From assembly GCA_014058105.1 (NCBI GenBank), contig JACGCM010000779.1, positions 3,844,001 to 3,908,000 of the forward strand: a DNA stretch of 64,000 nt. Reading direction: 5' to 3'. Shown here piece by piece: positions 23,301-33,165 of the stretch. The notes below the pieces were generated by a model, which saw nothing but the letters and a program-made list of their open reading frames with translations, ran no database searches and was not told where the DNA came from. This DNA is from Kingdonia uniflora. Its lineage: Eukaryota > Streptophyta > Magnoliopsida > Ranunculales > Circaeasteraceae. The position numbers and the translations under genes are program-made. Every line of letters begins with the position of its first letter. Position 1 is the stretch's first letter.

Positions 23301-24223
23301 CATCAAATACTCTACACCCTGCCCAACATCCTATCTCTTGAAAATTGCAGTATCATTTAAATGCATGGAGGATGGATGGAAAGGCGTTGGAAAGATACGG
23401 AGATTTAAAGGTTACCAACATTACTAGTGAAATATGTATATAGATAGAAGCACTCTTTTCATATAATGAGATAGTAAGATGAACATAAAGGAGGCAAAAA
23501 TTCATGCTTAGTACACTGAGTAACTTTACTACGCAATGTAATCCAGGTGACCACACCTACCATAGAACCATAAATGATATACAAGTTTAGCAAATTCAAT
23601 AGCTAACAATTGCCACACATTCAGAACACATTGTCTCTCAAAGCAATACGCATTTATGAAGCAGATTCATTGAGTAAATTAACAATAAAGAAACTGAACA
23701 ATCTCGTTAAAGCATTCCCCTACCTTGAAAGTTTCCCATGACGAAGGAACTTCTCTATCTACAGTTACACTTTCACCTCCCCCATTTTCTGCAGATACAT
23801 ACTTCTGCAACATAACCGACTTGAACTGCACCTGTGTTCCATCCTACATTCCAATCCAATCAAATGATCACCACACACTTACAAAAACAAATAACACAAA
23901 ACACAACAAACTCAAAAACCCACTTACAAGCATATCTCCATTGGGAATGTCATCAAACAAAGAAGGTTTGATCCATCATTCCACAACCAACCAACCCCCC
24001 AAATTCACACCTCTAACTTTATTTTCCCCACTCAACTTCTCCACTAAAATTAAAGACACCCCATCATTAATCAACAAAAATAAAACTCTTGGGTTTGTAC
24101 TATAATCATACAATCTACTAAGTTAAAGGGTTATTAGTTATTAGAGTTTTAGAGATTACCAGAGATGAAAACCCAACAACTGAGCTGAAACACAAGTACC
24201 CATTTGAAACAAACAAGTCCCAT
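17358..24223 (-). CDS. Secreted GH5 glucan 1,3-beta-glucosidase-like protein with fascin-like domain; one in-frame TGA
   Basis: Ten exons (minus): 24223-24160, 24043-23928, 23843-23724, 21688-21503, 21155-20997, 20301-20132, 20023-19868, 18382-18030, 17706-17527, 17428-17358. All introns are GT..AG and phases agree, giving 1575 nt (524 residues if read through). Exon 1 encodes a signal peptide (MGLVCFKWVLVFQLS...). Exon 2 starts the conserved N-terminus (VRGVNLGGWLVVE), but codon 44 is TGA (23978-23976) where the family has Gly before WIKPSLFD. A fascin-like domain covers ~61-205. The GH5 catalytic part follows with IPVGWW, the acid/base Glu339 in LLNEP and the nucleophile Glu443 in FIGEW. 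The family hydrolyses or remodels beta-glucans in the cell wall. A hydrophobic C-terminal end follows GDSPKKR. Apart from the TGA nothing is broken, so it is either a recent pseudogene, a null allele or a sequence error. Confidence 0.85.
18690..19217 (+). mobile_element. LINE remnant (RNase H end) in the GH5 intron
   Basis: On the plus strand, opposite to the host gene, STDGAFCSTRGGYGGLLRDS (about 18838-18897) is the start of the RNase H-like domain found at the C-terminus of plant L1 LINEs and related RVT_3 proteins. It continues, after a frame change near 18940, with EMKAIINRGLCLASQHGFTS and ends with CISHVFKKMNQSADLLARH near 19190. It lies in the intron between exons 7 and 8 of the GH5 gene. 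No poly(A) tail or flanking duplication is visible, and the coding part runs into a poly-C run instead. Confidence 0.7.
19218..19235 (+). repeat. Poly-C run (18 C)
   Basis: An uninterrupted run of 18 cytosines directly follows the LINE-derived RNase H frame. Such runs are rare in AT-rich plant introns. Length may be unreliable in assembly. Confidence 0.85.
19385..19818. repeat. 217-bp tandem duplication in a GH5 intron
   Basis: 19385-19601 and 19602-19818 are near-identical, starting AGCCTTCAGTTGTTAGGAG; a third partial start AGCCT follows at 19819. Only a handful of substitutions separate the copies, so the duplication is fairly recent. The unit has an LTR-like look (TGTTAGGAG start, AGAATATATGGAGAG, AAAACCTAG), so it could be a tandem pair of short LTR fragments, but no internal region or target duplication is seen. 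Confidence 0.85.
20302..20996. other. GH5 intron 5
   Basis: Intron between exons 5 and 6. A stretch around 20500-20750 (ATGGCAGCAAGCC, CCCCCGGAGTTTTATC) has the look of a retroelement leader or LTR fragment, but no ends or coding sequence could be placed. Confidence 0.3.
21689..23723. other. GH5 intron 3 (2.0 kb)
   Basis: Large intron between exons 3 and 4 with no coding similarity. It contains a short GT-rich tract at 22408-22426. Nothing else was recognised. Confidence 0.4.
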
Positions 24224-25775
24224 GAGAAATGGTTGATTCAATTTGCAGAAACAACCACTCTTAAATAAACCCCATGATCCAAACACACCCCATTTGAGAG
24301 AATCTCAGTGTTTCTCTCTTATCACATAGTCAATCACATAACTCCATTAGAATGATAGAAGAAGACAGGTTTGGAGACATGTAAAAAAGGTGACGTGGAT
24401 AAAAAGGGAGATAGTTTGGTGTGAAGGGGTTTTGTTTGGACTTGGATTGGTTGCATGAGTTAAAGGTCCACTGTAAAAGATAGATTTTTCTCAAAGGTGG
24501 GAATGGGATAAGATGAGAAAGCTCTAGAACTGTACTACTAGGAAAATTTACAGTATTTTTGCTTTCAACATTAGCTTTTGTGAGGGATATCACTAGGGGC
24601 GATTTAGTTTCAATAAGCTTAAAAAAAACAAACATTCTAACTATAAATTTCTTCTTCCTTTTGAAATCCGTTCTTGGTTCATCACTTTTCACCAACTTCT
24701 ATAGGATAGTCGCATGCTCCATTTTAAGATCTCCTAAAGTACCTTACTTAATTGGATGAAAAAAAAACCAAAATCCAATTGAGTGTCGAATTTCATCCAA
24801 CACTATCTCAGTTAATTTTCTAAACAAGCACCTAAATGTTTGGTGTCCATTTAATTATTTAAAAAAAAAATCAATCAAGCTCGCAAGTGTTAAACGCCCG
24901 ATTTGAATCTTTTTGAAAGGAAAAAAAAAAACCAATTGTACGCCTATCTTAACGTAAAAAAATAAGGTTGCAACTTGTGCGCCCATCTCAACCTTACATT
25001 TTTTTGAAGAGAAAAACCAAATGAGTGAGGTATTGTTGGAGGAAGAAGATCCTGCGTGTGGCACCTAAAAACCAAGTGAGGGAGGTCCTTGAGGAGATGC
25101 TCTAACCCTAAAATCCCCTATAAATTGCCAACTTGTTTACCCGTCCTATCTCTCTTCAGTGTTGTTTGCCTTTTCCAGTCTTCTTTCTCGCTGCATAGAA
25201 AATAGTGGCAAATGAGGAACTTCATGTAAATGGGTAATTTGCATCTGAAACATTCGTAGTTGGAGATCTAATGCCTCTTTCTTATTTGTTTTCTGATATT
25301 TATTTTGCTTGATAATATTGTGGGTGTGAGGGGAGAGGCTTTTGTATTAGCTCTATCTGATCATCCTCCCCTAACAAAACATCTTAGTTTCTTATTTTTC
25401 TTTCAAATTTTGTGTTTTATTATCTTTAGTCATTTGTAAATGAGTCTAAGAATGAATTCAGAGTTTGAAGTTGAATCATTGAAGGAATCCAAAATTTTCA
25501 ATTCTCCTAAATGCCTCACTAACTTGGATTCCAAAAATCCAGCTTTTGCGATTGGCGGCTAAGACTTGGGCCCAATTTTTTATTTAAAAAAAAAAAAAAA
25601 TCAAATCGGGCACTCAAGTCTTAGGCACCTGATGAAAAAAAAAGGTGAAACAAGCGCCTAACAACCGGCTAAAAAATCAAGTTGTTGAAGAAATAGGATT
25701 TGGGTTTTTTTCAACCAGGCACTTCAGGACTTAGGAGATGGTTGAAGTGTTTGATTACCTATTGACAGCATTACA
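24224..25775. other. Intergenic upstream of the GH5 gene
   Basis: This contains the GH5 5' leader and promoter near 24224-24330. The rest has many A runs (24861-24870, 24920-24931, 25587-25601) and no recognisable gene. Around 25118 a CCTATAAATT sequence resembles a TATA box, but no gene follows it. Confidence 0.35.
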
Positions 25776-25984
25776 ACAATAAATTACTTTAGTTTTTCCT
25801 TTTATTGGATCTCTAGATCCGTGAACTTTATTGCGCATGAACTAGCAGCCTTAGGCACTAGTCACAGTAGTGTGTATTATGTTAACTCTATGCCGGGCTG
25901 GGTCTTCCCCGCTGCCCAAACTTTATTTAGTCTTTAATAAAAGTTTGTTTGAGAAAAAAAAAAAAAAAAAACAATAAATTACTT
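25776..25984 (+). mobile_element. 5'-truncated LINE insertion with 14-bp target duplication
   Basis: The duplication ACAATAAATTACTT occurs at 25776-25789 and again at 25971-25984. Between them, about 180 bp encode the end of a LINE RNase H-like domain (NFIAHELAALGTS, about 25820-25860), followed by a short 3' UTR and a poly(A) run at about 25953-25970. Truncation at the 5' end, a poly(A) tail and a variable 10-20 bp duplication are the signature of target-primed reverse transcription. Confidence 0.85.
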
Positions 25985-26260
25985 AACATGCACTAGTGTC
26001 CACAACTATACAGAGTGATATTAAACAACAAACAATAGCTATTTTGACCCGTCTGATCTAGTCCAAAGTCCAGACCATAGTCCGACCTTCAGTTGTCTAA
26101 TATATGTCGATAAATAATCGTGCTGCATTCTTATATGAAACTCAATTGATATTTGATATTTAGTTGTGGTTAGTTCCATTAAACTGAATCCTCAATATAA
26201 ATTATTCAATTTGGAGGAAAAGTGGAATAGCACATAAGTCATTCATATTTGGCACAATAG

Positions 26261-26404
26261 ATGGATAATGAGCATGTTCGCCACTGGGTTGCAAAAATCA
26301 GAGACCTTGCTTATAAAGCTGAGGATGTTGTGGATAATTACGTCTATAAGGTTGCATTCAGGAGGAGAGGAGAGGAGAGACCTTTAGAGTCTCTTACTCC
26401 ATAA
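26261..26404 (+). pseudogene. Fragment of a CC-NBS-LRR resistance gene (Rx N-terminal domain)
   Basis: A 47-codon frame reads VRHWVAKIRDLAYKAEDVVD followed by NYVYKVA, matching the EDVID-type motif region of the Rx N-terminal coiled-coil domain of plant NLR proteins. It then runs into FRRRGEERPLESLTP and a stop. No NBS (P-loop) or LRR sequence follows, so this is an isolated fragment. The ATG at 26261 is used only as the first in frame. In intact NLRs this motif lies about 60-80 residues from the N-terminus, so the true start is missing. Confidence 0.75.
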
Positions 26405-27404
26405 TATGAAATCTTGAGACCAACAGTTTGAAACCATTTTATTCACCTTGTAGAGACTACAATATCACCAAAGACGCCTTTTGCATCCAGGGGTTACAGA
26501 TAGTAGAAACAATACAAACGTGTTCAATAAACAAACGGCTTGATGCTTGATTATAATTTTATGGTTTGGCAAGACTGAAACCTGTAGTAGCTGATGTATC
26601 TTCATAATTGTTTAAGAATCTAGTTGAGCAACCCAGTCATCCTCCATACACGCTTGAACTTTGTTGTCTCCTACTAGTTTTTTTCGGGAAGAACTAAGAG
26701 TGTACAAGAATACTTCAAAGTTGGCCAAGAATCTAACGAAACAAATATTCAATAGCTCCTGCTGCGAAACCAAAGATTTACTATTCAACGGCAGGTTCTA
26801 CCTGATGACTCTTCGAGCCTGGAGATGTTAGTCTATCAAGTTTGTGTGCCCACGAAATTTCACATTTTCTTCAGTGCGAATTAAGGAATGTCGTCATGAA
26901 CCTGATACTCCATCTAGTACCATCATGTAGTTCTTTGGCAGAAGAAAATACATACTGAAACCAACTATAGAATCCTGGAGGTGTTACTATTTAGTAAGAA
27001 ACTGATAAAGATCACTTTTTTGCGCGCTATTTGCATGACCCAAACAGTATTTGGCCTAGAAGACATACTCTCTTTCCCCATTTCATTACTTACATAAGTA
27101 AACACAAAGCTAATATCTGAAGTTTAAAGTAGAACAAGATCAAAGAAATCAACAAAAATTGTAAACTTATATAGAACAAGATCGGCAAAAAAATTGTAAC
27201 TTGGTTTTTTTACAATTTACAAGTTTCTCGGTTATTCTTAAGATATATATATATATACAATTCTTGTGTTCATTTTCTGCCCATCGGATTTCCTTGTGGA
27301 AATAAGGGGTTCCTTGTTTATACGACTTCTTCGGATTTATATCCATGTAACAGTTTATAGCTAGTATCTTCAGATAGACAAAGGATATAAGATAAGTAAT
27401 AACC
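26405..27404. other. Intergenic, downstream of the first cluster ATL gene
   Basis: AT-rich with no coding similarity found beyond the NLR fragment. A short (TA)n tract lies at about 27243-27257. It probably includes the 3' UTR of the minus-strand ATL gene. Confidence 0.35.
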
Positions 27405-28535
27405 TTACAAAGGAAGAATTTGGTTGCGACCACTTCTGCTTAGCTTGGAAGATAAGAACCTTCCACCATTCGAAAGTGATCTATTCATAGAGATAGGTCC
27501 CTTTAGCAACATTTTCCCACTAGATGAACTACCCAACCATCGGAATACGCTTGAACTTGATTCCCTGTCTAGTATTAGTTTGGCAGGTTCATTTTCCTCT
27601 TCTATTTCGGAAGGACTAACACTAGAGAAACATAACTTGTAAGCGGACGTTGAATCCATTGAAACAGACCTTCTCACTGGTTCCATCCCATTATCAACCA
27701 CCCGATGTTTGTCTACCAAGTCGCTTAGAGCACGAACATCATATTTTGATAAAGGAAAAGGCATGCCCATCTTTTCGATGATATCAATATCCCTTCTTCC
27801 ATCCTGCAGTTCCTTCTCATCCCTCACATCTCTGTCCCCAACTTCTCCACTTCGATCAAACTCCGACACAAAACTCCCCACTTGAGCATCCTCCCGTAAA
27901 CCCAAACTATCCGAACTCGAATCCCCCACCGTCGAATTATTACACACAATAGGTGCACGACACAAAGGGCAATTCGTATGTGACCCTAACCAAGTATCAA
28001 TACAAGGAACATGAAAAGCATGACTACACTTAGGCAAAAGCCTAAGTGTTTCATCCTCTTTGAACTCCCCAAGGCAAACCGAACAATCGGTCCCCTCAAC
28101 TAATCCATCCCCCTTCTTATACTTACAAACCGCAATCGATTTAATCACCGACTCATCAAGACCAACAGTATGAATGAACCATATATGATGATCACCTACA
28201 GTTCCATGATTCTCACCAATAAAATCATCATGGGTATGGCCCAAGTCATCTTGGGATCTCCTAGAACTCTTCCAACAACTAGAACAAATCTTGGCAATAA
28301 CCGCGAAATAACTAACAAGAACAAAAAAACCGCCAAGAAAGACTATTAGTAGAATGATCACAGTAGCTGAGATACTTTGTTTGCTAGGGTCTTCGACCAG
28401 AGGTGGAGGCAAAGGAGGCCAAGAGAAGGGAGTGCAACCAGGAGGACAACTTAAGAAACATTCAAAGGGACATAATAACCCTACTGTTATATTAAACACA
28501 ATAGGTGGGGGTGCATAATAACTATAATACTCCAT
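27405..28535 (-). CDS. RING-H2 E3 ubiquitin ligase, ATL51/52-like
   Basis: A single-exon gene of 376 codons. The N-terminus (1-50) is rich in Pro and Cys ([16 protein letters not shown]). The transmembrane helix is at about 56-82, the GLD motif ([11 protein letters not shown]) at 124-134 and the RING-H2 at 151-192. Ligands are C151, C154, C170, H172, H175, C178, C189 and C192, with CIDTWL intact. The long C-terminal part is Asp/Glu- and Ser-rich and ends [10 protein letters not shown]. It is a predicted membrane-bound E3 ligase. It is longer than the other cluster members (211-246 residues) and is likely closest to the ancestral ATL51/52-like form, the others being derived tandem copies; that is inference from length and order only. 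Start context and length fit the family. Confidence 0.92.
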   Translation of the reverse strand: MEYYSYYAPPPIVFNITVGLLCPFECFLSCPPGCTPFSWPPLPPPLVEDPSKQSISATVIILLIVFLGGFFVLVSYFAVIAKICSSCWKSSRRSQDDLGHTHDDFIGENHGTVGDHHIWFIHTVGLDESVIKSIAVCKYKKGDGLVEGTDCSVCLGEFKEDETLRLLPKCSHAFHVPCIDTWLGSHTNCPLCRAPIVCNNSTVGDSSSDSLGLREDAQVGSFVSEFDRSGEVGDRDVRDEKELQDGRRDIDIIEKMGMPFPLSKYDVRALSDLVDKHRVVDNGMEPVRRSVSMDSTSAYKLCFSSVSPSEIEEENEPAKLILDRESSSSVFRWLGSSSSGKMLLKGPISMNRSLSNGGRFLSSKLSRSGRNQILPL

Positions 28536-29622
28536 TAAAGAAGCTGAGATGAGATGAAAGAAAGCCTGAGCTTACCTTGTGTTTGATCTTCTCTTAGAAA
28601 CAGAGGAGAAAAACAAGAGAAAGTAATGTTTGATCTCTTTTACATTTCACTTTCATGTTTCCAATTCCAACTATGGACAAAGACTTATTATTATGGCTTT
28701 GTTTTTTGTTTTGGTTTAGAGTCAAGTGCCATGGTGTATTATATTGGCAGTGCACTATGAATCAGCGTAACCATGGAAGATTGTTAAAACGTATTGAGAT
28801 ATGTAGTCCCAGCCCAGGTGGGTAAATGAATATAAACTCTTGGGACTATTTCTCTTATTGCCAATTGGTTTTGAGATTTGAGATAGAACCTTCAATTCTA
28901 AGTTTCATTAACATTCATGTGTAGTGTTTTCGAACATATGAGGTTGGAGCTGCACCTCATCTGACACGCCATCTTTCCGTAAATAAGCTCTTTAACAATG
29001 AGTAACTACTTGCGAAGAGGTGCCACCGAATAATATAGGAAGGTGCGAATATCAACTCACCATTATGAAAGCAAAAGTGGTTGGGAGTTTTGGTGAGATA
29101 ATACAATTTGGACTAGTTTAGTCCAACAATGGGACCTTCTTGGATTATACACCAAATCTTTCTAGGTAACACATGACTTAGACTTTAAGTAAAGGTTTAT
29201 GCTTGGGGAGGTCCATCTCAAAACCAATATTTGAGTTGCGAAGCTTGATTTGCCCAAATGTGGTACTATATATCTCACAACATGGTCGATATACATACGA
29301 TCAACATACTTTTCTGGTCAGAATGCCTTCGGACGCTCAATTTATTCGAGAAACAAATATTTAGAAAAACGAAAATTTTCTCTCTTTGTAGTATCAAACA
29401 ATTTTAGTCACACATAAGAGAACTTACTTCAATCAACAATGTCACAATCTAAATAATTTGAGTAAATAAAAGCGAAGATACCACAAAGCTCAAAATATGA
29501 AACTCAAGTTAGTGACAAACCAAACCAAACACATAAACGTCTCGGTCTTGCCATGTTCTACAGTTAGTCGAGATAACAATCTTTTTACAATAAACTGAAA
29601 CTATGATCATACTCTACCAACT
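28536..29622. other. Intergenic within the ATL cluster
   Basis: Promoter space of the 27405-28535 gene and 3' region of the next ATL. No gene or repeat recognised. Confidence 0.35.
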
Positions 29623-30300
29623 TTAGTCCGCATTCATAGACGAAGCAACAACAGGACTATCATCAGAGTTAACACGAGCACGACACAAAGGGCAATCAGT
29701 ATGCAACTTTAACCAAGTATCAATACACGGGACATGAAACGCATGTACGCAATTAGGCATGATCCGTAAAATTTCGTCCACCTGGAACTCATACAAACAT
29801 ACCGAACACTCAGTTGCTTCAACTAAACCGTCCCCCTTGTTATACTTGCATATAGCGATAGTATCAATATAAGACTGGTCTAGACCACTGGAGTCCACGT
29901 TGATGATCGTTCCACTAGGTTGTGCTGCTTGTGCCATAACCGGGATATGATTCTCATCACCAATATTGGCTGGTAGTGGCAGGTTTAGATTTTCTTCCCC
30001 TGAGGCATTCGGGTCTAAACGAGTTTTTATTAAAATGACGTAGCAACTAGCGAGAATTGCGAAGGAGCCACCAAAGGTAGCGACTGTGATTAAAACGATG
30101 AAGATAAATGGGATTGACGAGGGAGGAGGAGGAGGAGGAAGAGGATGATAAGGTGGATAAATTGGGTATGGAGGCGGTGGAGGGCTTAGAGCGTACTCAG
30201 GGGTACAACCAATAGGACAACCAATACACACCGGCGGGCAAATAAATTTTTGGTTTGGTTGCAATAACATACGTCTTTGAGTGCGAGACGACATCGCCAT
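29623..30300 (-). CDS. RING-H2 ATL protein (cluster copy 2)
   Basis: Taking M at 30300 ([19 protein letters not shown]) gives 225 residues; the same frame stays open to 30429, but the extra 43 residues are basic, hydrophilic and unlike other cluster members. [12 protein letters not shown] at 21-32 matches the Cys/Pro N-terminus of the paralogues. A Pro-rich run (40-60) precedes the TM helix at 63-92. The GLD motif ([11 protein letters not shown]) is at 138-148 and the RING-H2 at 165-206, with all eight ligands and the CIDTWL box. The tail is short. Predicted membrane-anchored E3 ligase. The family is mainly responsive to pathogen elicitors and stress, but no regulatory element was identified here. 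Confidence 0.88.
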   Translation of the reverse strand: MAMSSRTQRRMLLQPNQKFICPPVCIGCPIGCTPEYALSPPPPPYPIYPPYHPLPPPPPPSSIPFIFIVLITVATFGGSFAILASCYVILIKTRLDPNASGEENLNLPLPANIGDENHIPVMAQAAQPSGTIINVDSSGLDQSYIDTIAICKYNKGDGLVEATECSVCLYEFQVDEILRIMPNCVHAFHVPCIDTWLKLHTDCPLCRARVNSDDSPVVASSMNAD

Positions 30301-30429
30301 GAAAGAAAGATCAACTCGATCGTCCTTAGTTTCAGTATTACAGATTGAACATTGTTGGTAAAACTTGATATCTGCGTCGATGTTTTGTATTTGTTTTCTT
30401 CTCATTTTGTACATTTGTTTTTGTTTCAT

Positions 30430-31082
30430 CCATTAACGTCCCTTTCGAACAGACGGCAATGATCAATGGACAATACATTTTTGACGTACTTGAGTCGATT
30501 ATCAGCATCTCCAGCAGCATGTTTCTCCCTTCTCCTCCAGGCTTTATCAGAATGGGAAGGTGCACCTAACGGACTAATACACGCCTGTTCAAAAATATAA
30601 TAGATTGAAGCCGTCATTTATTTATATTATCTCGAGGTCGACTCTTATATTTTTATAAAGGAATATCCTACGCAGACCTGAATTGTAACAGGCACAGGGC
30701 GGCGCACTCAAGTCTTAATTGCGTCTTTTTTAAACTCAGTTTTGAGCTCGGGATTACTTATTACAAGGGTTCAATCTGAAGTGACTATCTTTTAGCGCTG
30801 TATATAAATTGATGATTCACGACTTGAGGTATATTTTCAAACGTCTATTAACACAAAAACTAGAAGAAAAAATAAACATCGCGGCACCCCTATGCTTGAC
30901 TGGAATGTTAATCGTCTCATTGTTTTCGCCTATATGCATTCGATCTCTTTCGCAGTCTTAGTTGGTCTCGTTTTCAATGACTGTGTCTAAACCCGGACTG
31001 ATATTTCCGAATAGGCAGGAAGCCTAATGCTTGTATTTCGCCTTCTATTCACAGGACTGAGATAAATGTCATTTGACTATTA
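30430..31082. other. Intergenic within the ATL cluster
   Basis: AT-rich sequence with no gene recognised. It holds the upstream region of the 29623-30300 gene and the 3' end region of the next copy. Confidence 0.35.
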
Positions 31083-31718
31083 TTAAAACCGTGACCAGTA
31101 TTCGAGCCCACTTCCATTATTGCTACGACCTTCCACCCCAGGACCTGTATTCGGAGTCAAAGTAACAACAGGCTTGCTAGTGTCAACACGAGCACGGCAG
31201 AGAGGGCAGTCATTATGCAATTTCAACCAAGTATCAATACACGAGAGATGAAAAGCGTGAACACAATTAGGAAGAATACGGAGATTTTCGTCTGCCTGGA
31301 ACTCATAGAGACACACCGAACACTCGGTGGATTCAACTAAACCGTCACCCTTCTTATAATTGCATGTAGAAATGGAGTTGATGAAGGACTGGTCGAGACC
31401 GGTGGAGTTTATGTTGATGATCGTTATACTAGGTGGTAAAGTGTGTGCCACAACCGGGCTGCTATTGGCTGATGAGGGCCGCATCTCTAGGTCTTCTCCA
31501 CTAGAGTCATTCCTTGATCTGGCCTTCACGAATATAAAGTAGCAAATTAAGATAACTATGAAGGAGATACCTAAGGCAACAATTAAAATGATGAAGTGCA
31601 GAGGGCTTTGGTGAGTTGGTGATGGTGGTGGTGGTGGATGATGATCACAAGGAGGAGGACAAGACCAAACGCCTTGTGCTCCTCCGGCTCCAATACAATA
31701 CGGTGGGCAAAACACCAT
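31083..31718 (-). CDS. RING-H2 ATL protein (cluster copy 3)
   Basis: The start at 31718 ([10 protein letters not shown]) gives 211 residues. The frame remains open ten codons further up through a dinucleotide repeat that would encode [10 protein letters not shown], which I judge to be 5' UTR. Pro-rich PPPPPSP is at 28-34, the TM helix at 41-64, the GLD motif ([11 protein letters not shown]) at 106-116 and the RING-H2 at 133-174, with C133, C136, C152, H154, H157, C160, C171 and C174 all present. It has the same architecture as copy 2. The broken copies at 35570 and 37680 are most like this gene, sharing the SPLHFI/NPLHFI TM start and the SSAN(S/T) segment. Predicted functional membrane-bound E3 ligase. 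Confidence 0.88.
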   Translation of the reverse strand: MVFCPPYCIGAGGAQGVWSCPPPCDHHPPPPPSPTHQSPLHFIILIVALGISFIVILICYFIFVKARSRNDSSGEDLEMRPSSANSSPVVAHTLPPSITIININSTGLDQSFINSISTCNYKKGDGLVESTECSVCLYEFQADENLRILPNCVHAFHLSCIDTWLKLHNDCPLCRARVDTSKPVVTLTPNTGPGVEGRSNNGSGLEYWSRF

Positions 31719-31767
31719 GTGTGTGTGTGTGTGTGTGTGTGCGCGCACGCGTGAAAGAGAGAGAGAG
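31719..31767. repeat. (GT)n/(GC)/(GA)n microsatellite at the ATL start codon
   Basis: A GT run from 31719 to 31740, then GCGCGCACGCG, then GAAAGAGAGAGAGAG, lies directly upstream of the copy 3 start. GA or CA/GA tracts occur at the same place in the broken copies (35855-35872 and 38230-38262), so it was inherited through the duplications. Confidence 0.85.
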
Positions 31768-32454
31768 AAATTAACTCTTGTTCTCTAAACTAGCGATTTA
31801 ACATTGCTTGTCTCGATAAACAATGTTGGTGTAAGAATTTTCTAATATTGATTATTGAACTCTTGTTCTTGTTTCATTCTTCAATTTCGCTTTCAAACAG
31901 GAGGTCGGCGATTACAAAGGACCATGTTTTATTAGAGGCATTCAGTGTCCTCCAACATAGCAACTGTGCATGAGCGTATTATAATGCATAACATGATTAT
32001 TGAAGATAAGCATCATGTCATGCTTCTTTAGGACTTGCGTCCAATTTCCAGAGGTACATCACATAAGAAATAAAAAGATTGATTCTTAGAATTCGAGGAA
32101 ACAAATTAATATGTTTCAGAATTAAGCAGATGGACACTCTGCTCAGAAGTACAGTGTTATGTCAAGACTCAAGAACCCATTTCACACGGATTCTTGAGGC
32201 CTAGTCTGGATTCTTCAATCAGTGCTTCAAATTTCTCCGTTTGTACATAGTAAAAGTAGAAGAAAAAGAAGAGACATCAAATCTAATAACGCAGTACTGA
32301 TACACCGTTCCAGATTTCTAGCATATTGGTTATTTGGTTTTTACGGTGGTATCGGGAAGACCAGACAAAAATACATCGCCAGGCATGATCAGTTGACCAA
32401 CATTTTCAACTCTACCTCATCATAGGCTCAGCTAAAGTTTACAAAAAGAAAACA
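31768..32454. other. Intergenic within the ATL cluster
   Basis: Contains short homologous blocks seen upstream of other ATL copies (TTCATTCTTCAATTTCGCTT, 31872 on; also near 33350, 35390, 37410 and 40030). No gene recognised. Confidence 0.5.
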
Positions 32455-33165
32455 CTAAACATCAAGCCGACTAGAATTCGGCTTATTGATCCCTTGGACT
32501 GCAGAATCTCTATCCCCTTCTACTACAAAAGAGAGCGAAGTTTCCTCCTCAGGAATCCCATCATCCAAATTTGACATGGGTTCAATCAACCTCGAAGCAA
32601 CAGGACTGTAAGAGTCGACACGATCACGACAAAGGGGGCAATCTGTAAGCAATTTAAGCCAAGTATCAATACACGTGAGGTGAAATGCGTGTACACAATA
32701 AGGCAAGATTCGGAGATTGTCATCTTCCTGGAACTCATATAGGCAGACTGAACATTTGATAGATTCGACTACACCGTCTCCCTTCTTGTACTTGCACACA
32801 GGTATTGAATTAATGAAGGACATTTCGAGACCCTTGGAATTAACAGTGATGGGCCTCGCAGGCTCAATGGGGTTGGTGTGGCTATTGGCTTCATGGATAT
32901 AGATTACTGAGGGAAGGCTCGGATGTTGGCCACGTGATTTGTTGAAGCTTGAGTATTTCGAGAAAATCATACAACACGTAGCGATAAGTACTAAAGAGCA
33001 ACATAAGGTTGCTATTGTGATCAATACAAGAGATTGGACTGAAGTTGGGGGTGGAGGAGGAGGATATTGATATCTTTCAAGAGGAAGAGGAGCCAAATAA
33101 AAAGGTTTGCAACCAGGAATACAATCGTCACACAACGGCGAACAATATACAGTTCCAGACGCCAT
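32455..33165 (-). CDS. RING-H2 ATL protein (cluster copy 4)
   Basis: 236 codons, single exon. MASGTVYCSPLCDDCIPGCK opens the Cys-rich N-terminus, followed by PFYLAPLP and a PPPPPP run (35-40). The TM helix is at 45-69, the GLD-type motif (KGLEMSFINSI) at 111-121 and the RING-H2 at 138-179, with all zinc ligands and the CIDTWL box. The tail ends PNSSRLDV, a C-terminus shared with the 36537 and 38990 copies and partly with the 34531 copy. The Asp of GLD is Glu here (KGLE), which is common to this sub-branch of the cluster. No defect seen. Predicted membrane E3 ligase of unknown target. Confidence 0.9.
   Translation of the reverse strand: MASGTVYCSPLCDDCIPGCKPFYLAPLPLERYQYPPPPPPTSVQSLVLITIATLCCSLVLIATCCMIFSKYSSFNKSRGQHPSLPSVIYIHEANSHTNPIEPARPITVNSKGLEMSFINSIPVCKYKKGDGVVESIKCSVCLYEFQEDDNLRILPYCVHAFHLTCIDTWLKLLTDCPLCRDRVDSYSPVASRLIEPMSNLDDGIPEEETSLSFVVEGDRDSAVQGINKPNSSRLDV

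Noticed and set aside
24330..24695. Minus-strand frame of 121 codons upstream of GH5
   Set aside because: Biased Lys/Phe/Leu composition, no recognised motif, and it lies in the probable GH5 promoter.
30301..30429. N-terminal extension of ATL copy 2 from an earlier ATG
   Set aside because: The extra 43 residues are hydrophilic and basic, whereas all paralogues begin close to the Cys/Pro-rich segment.
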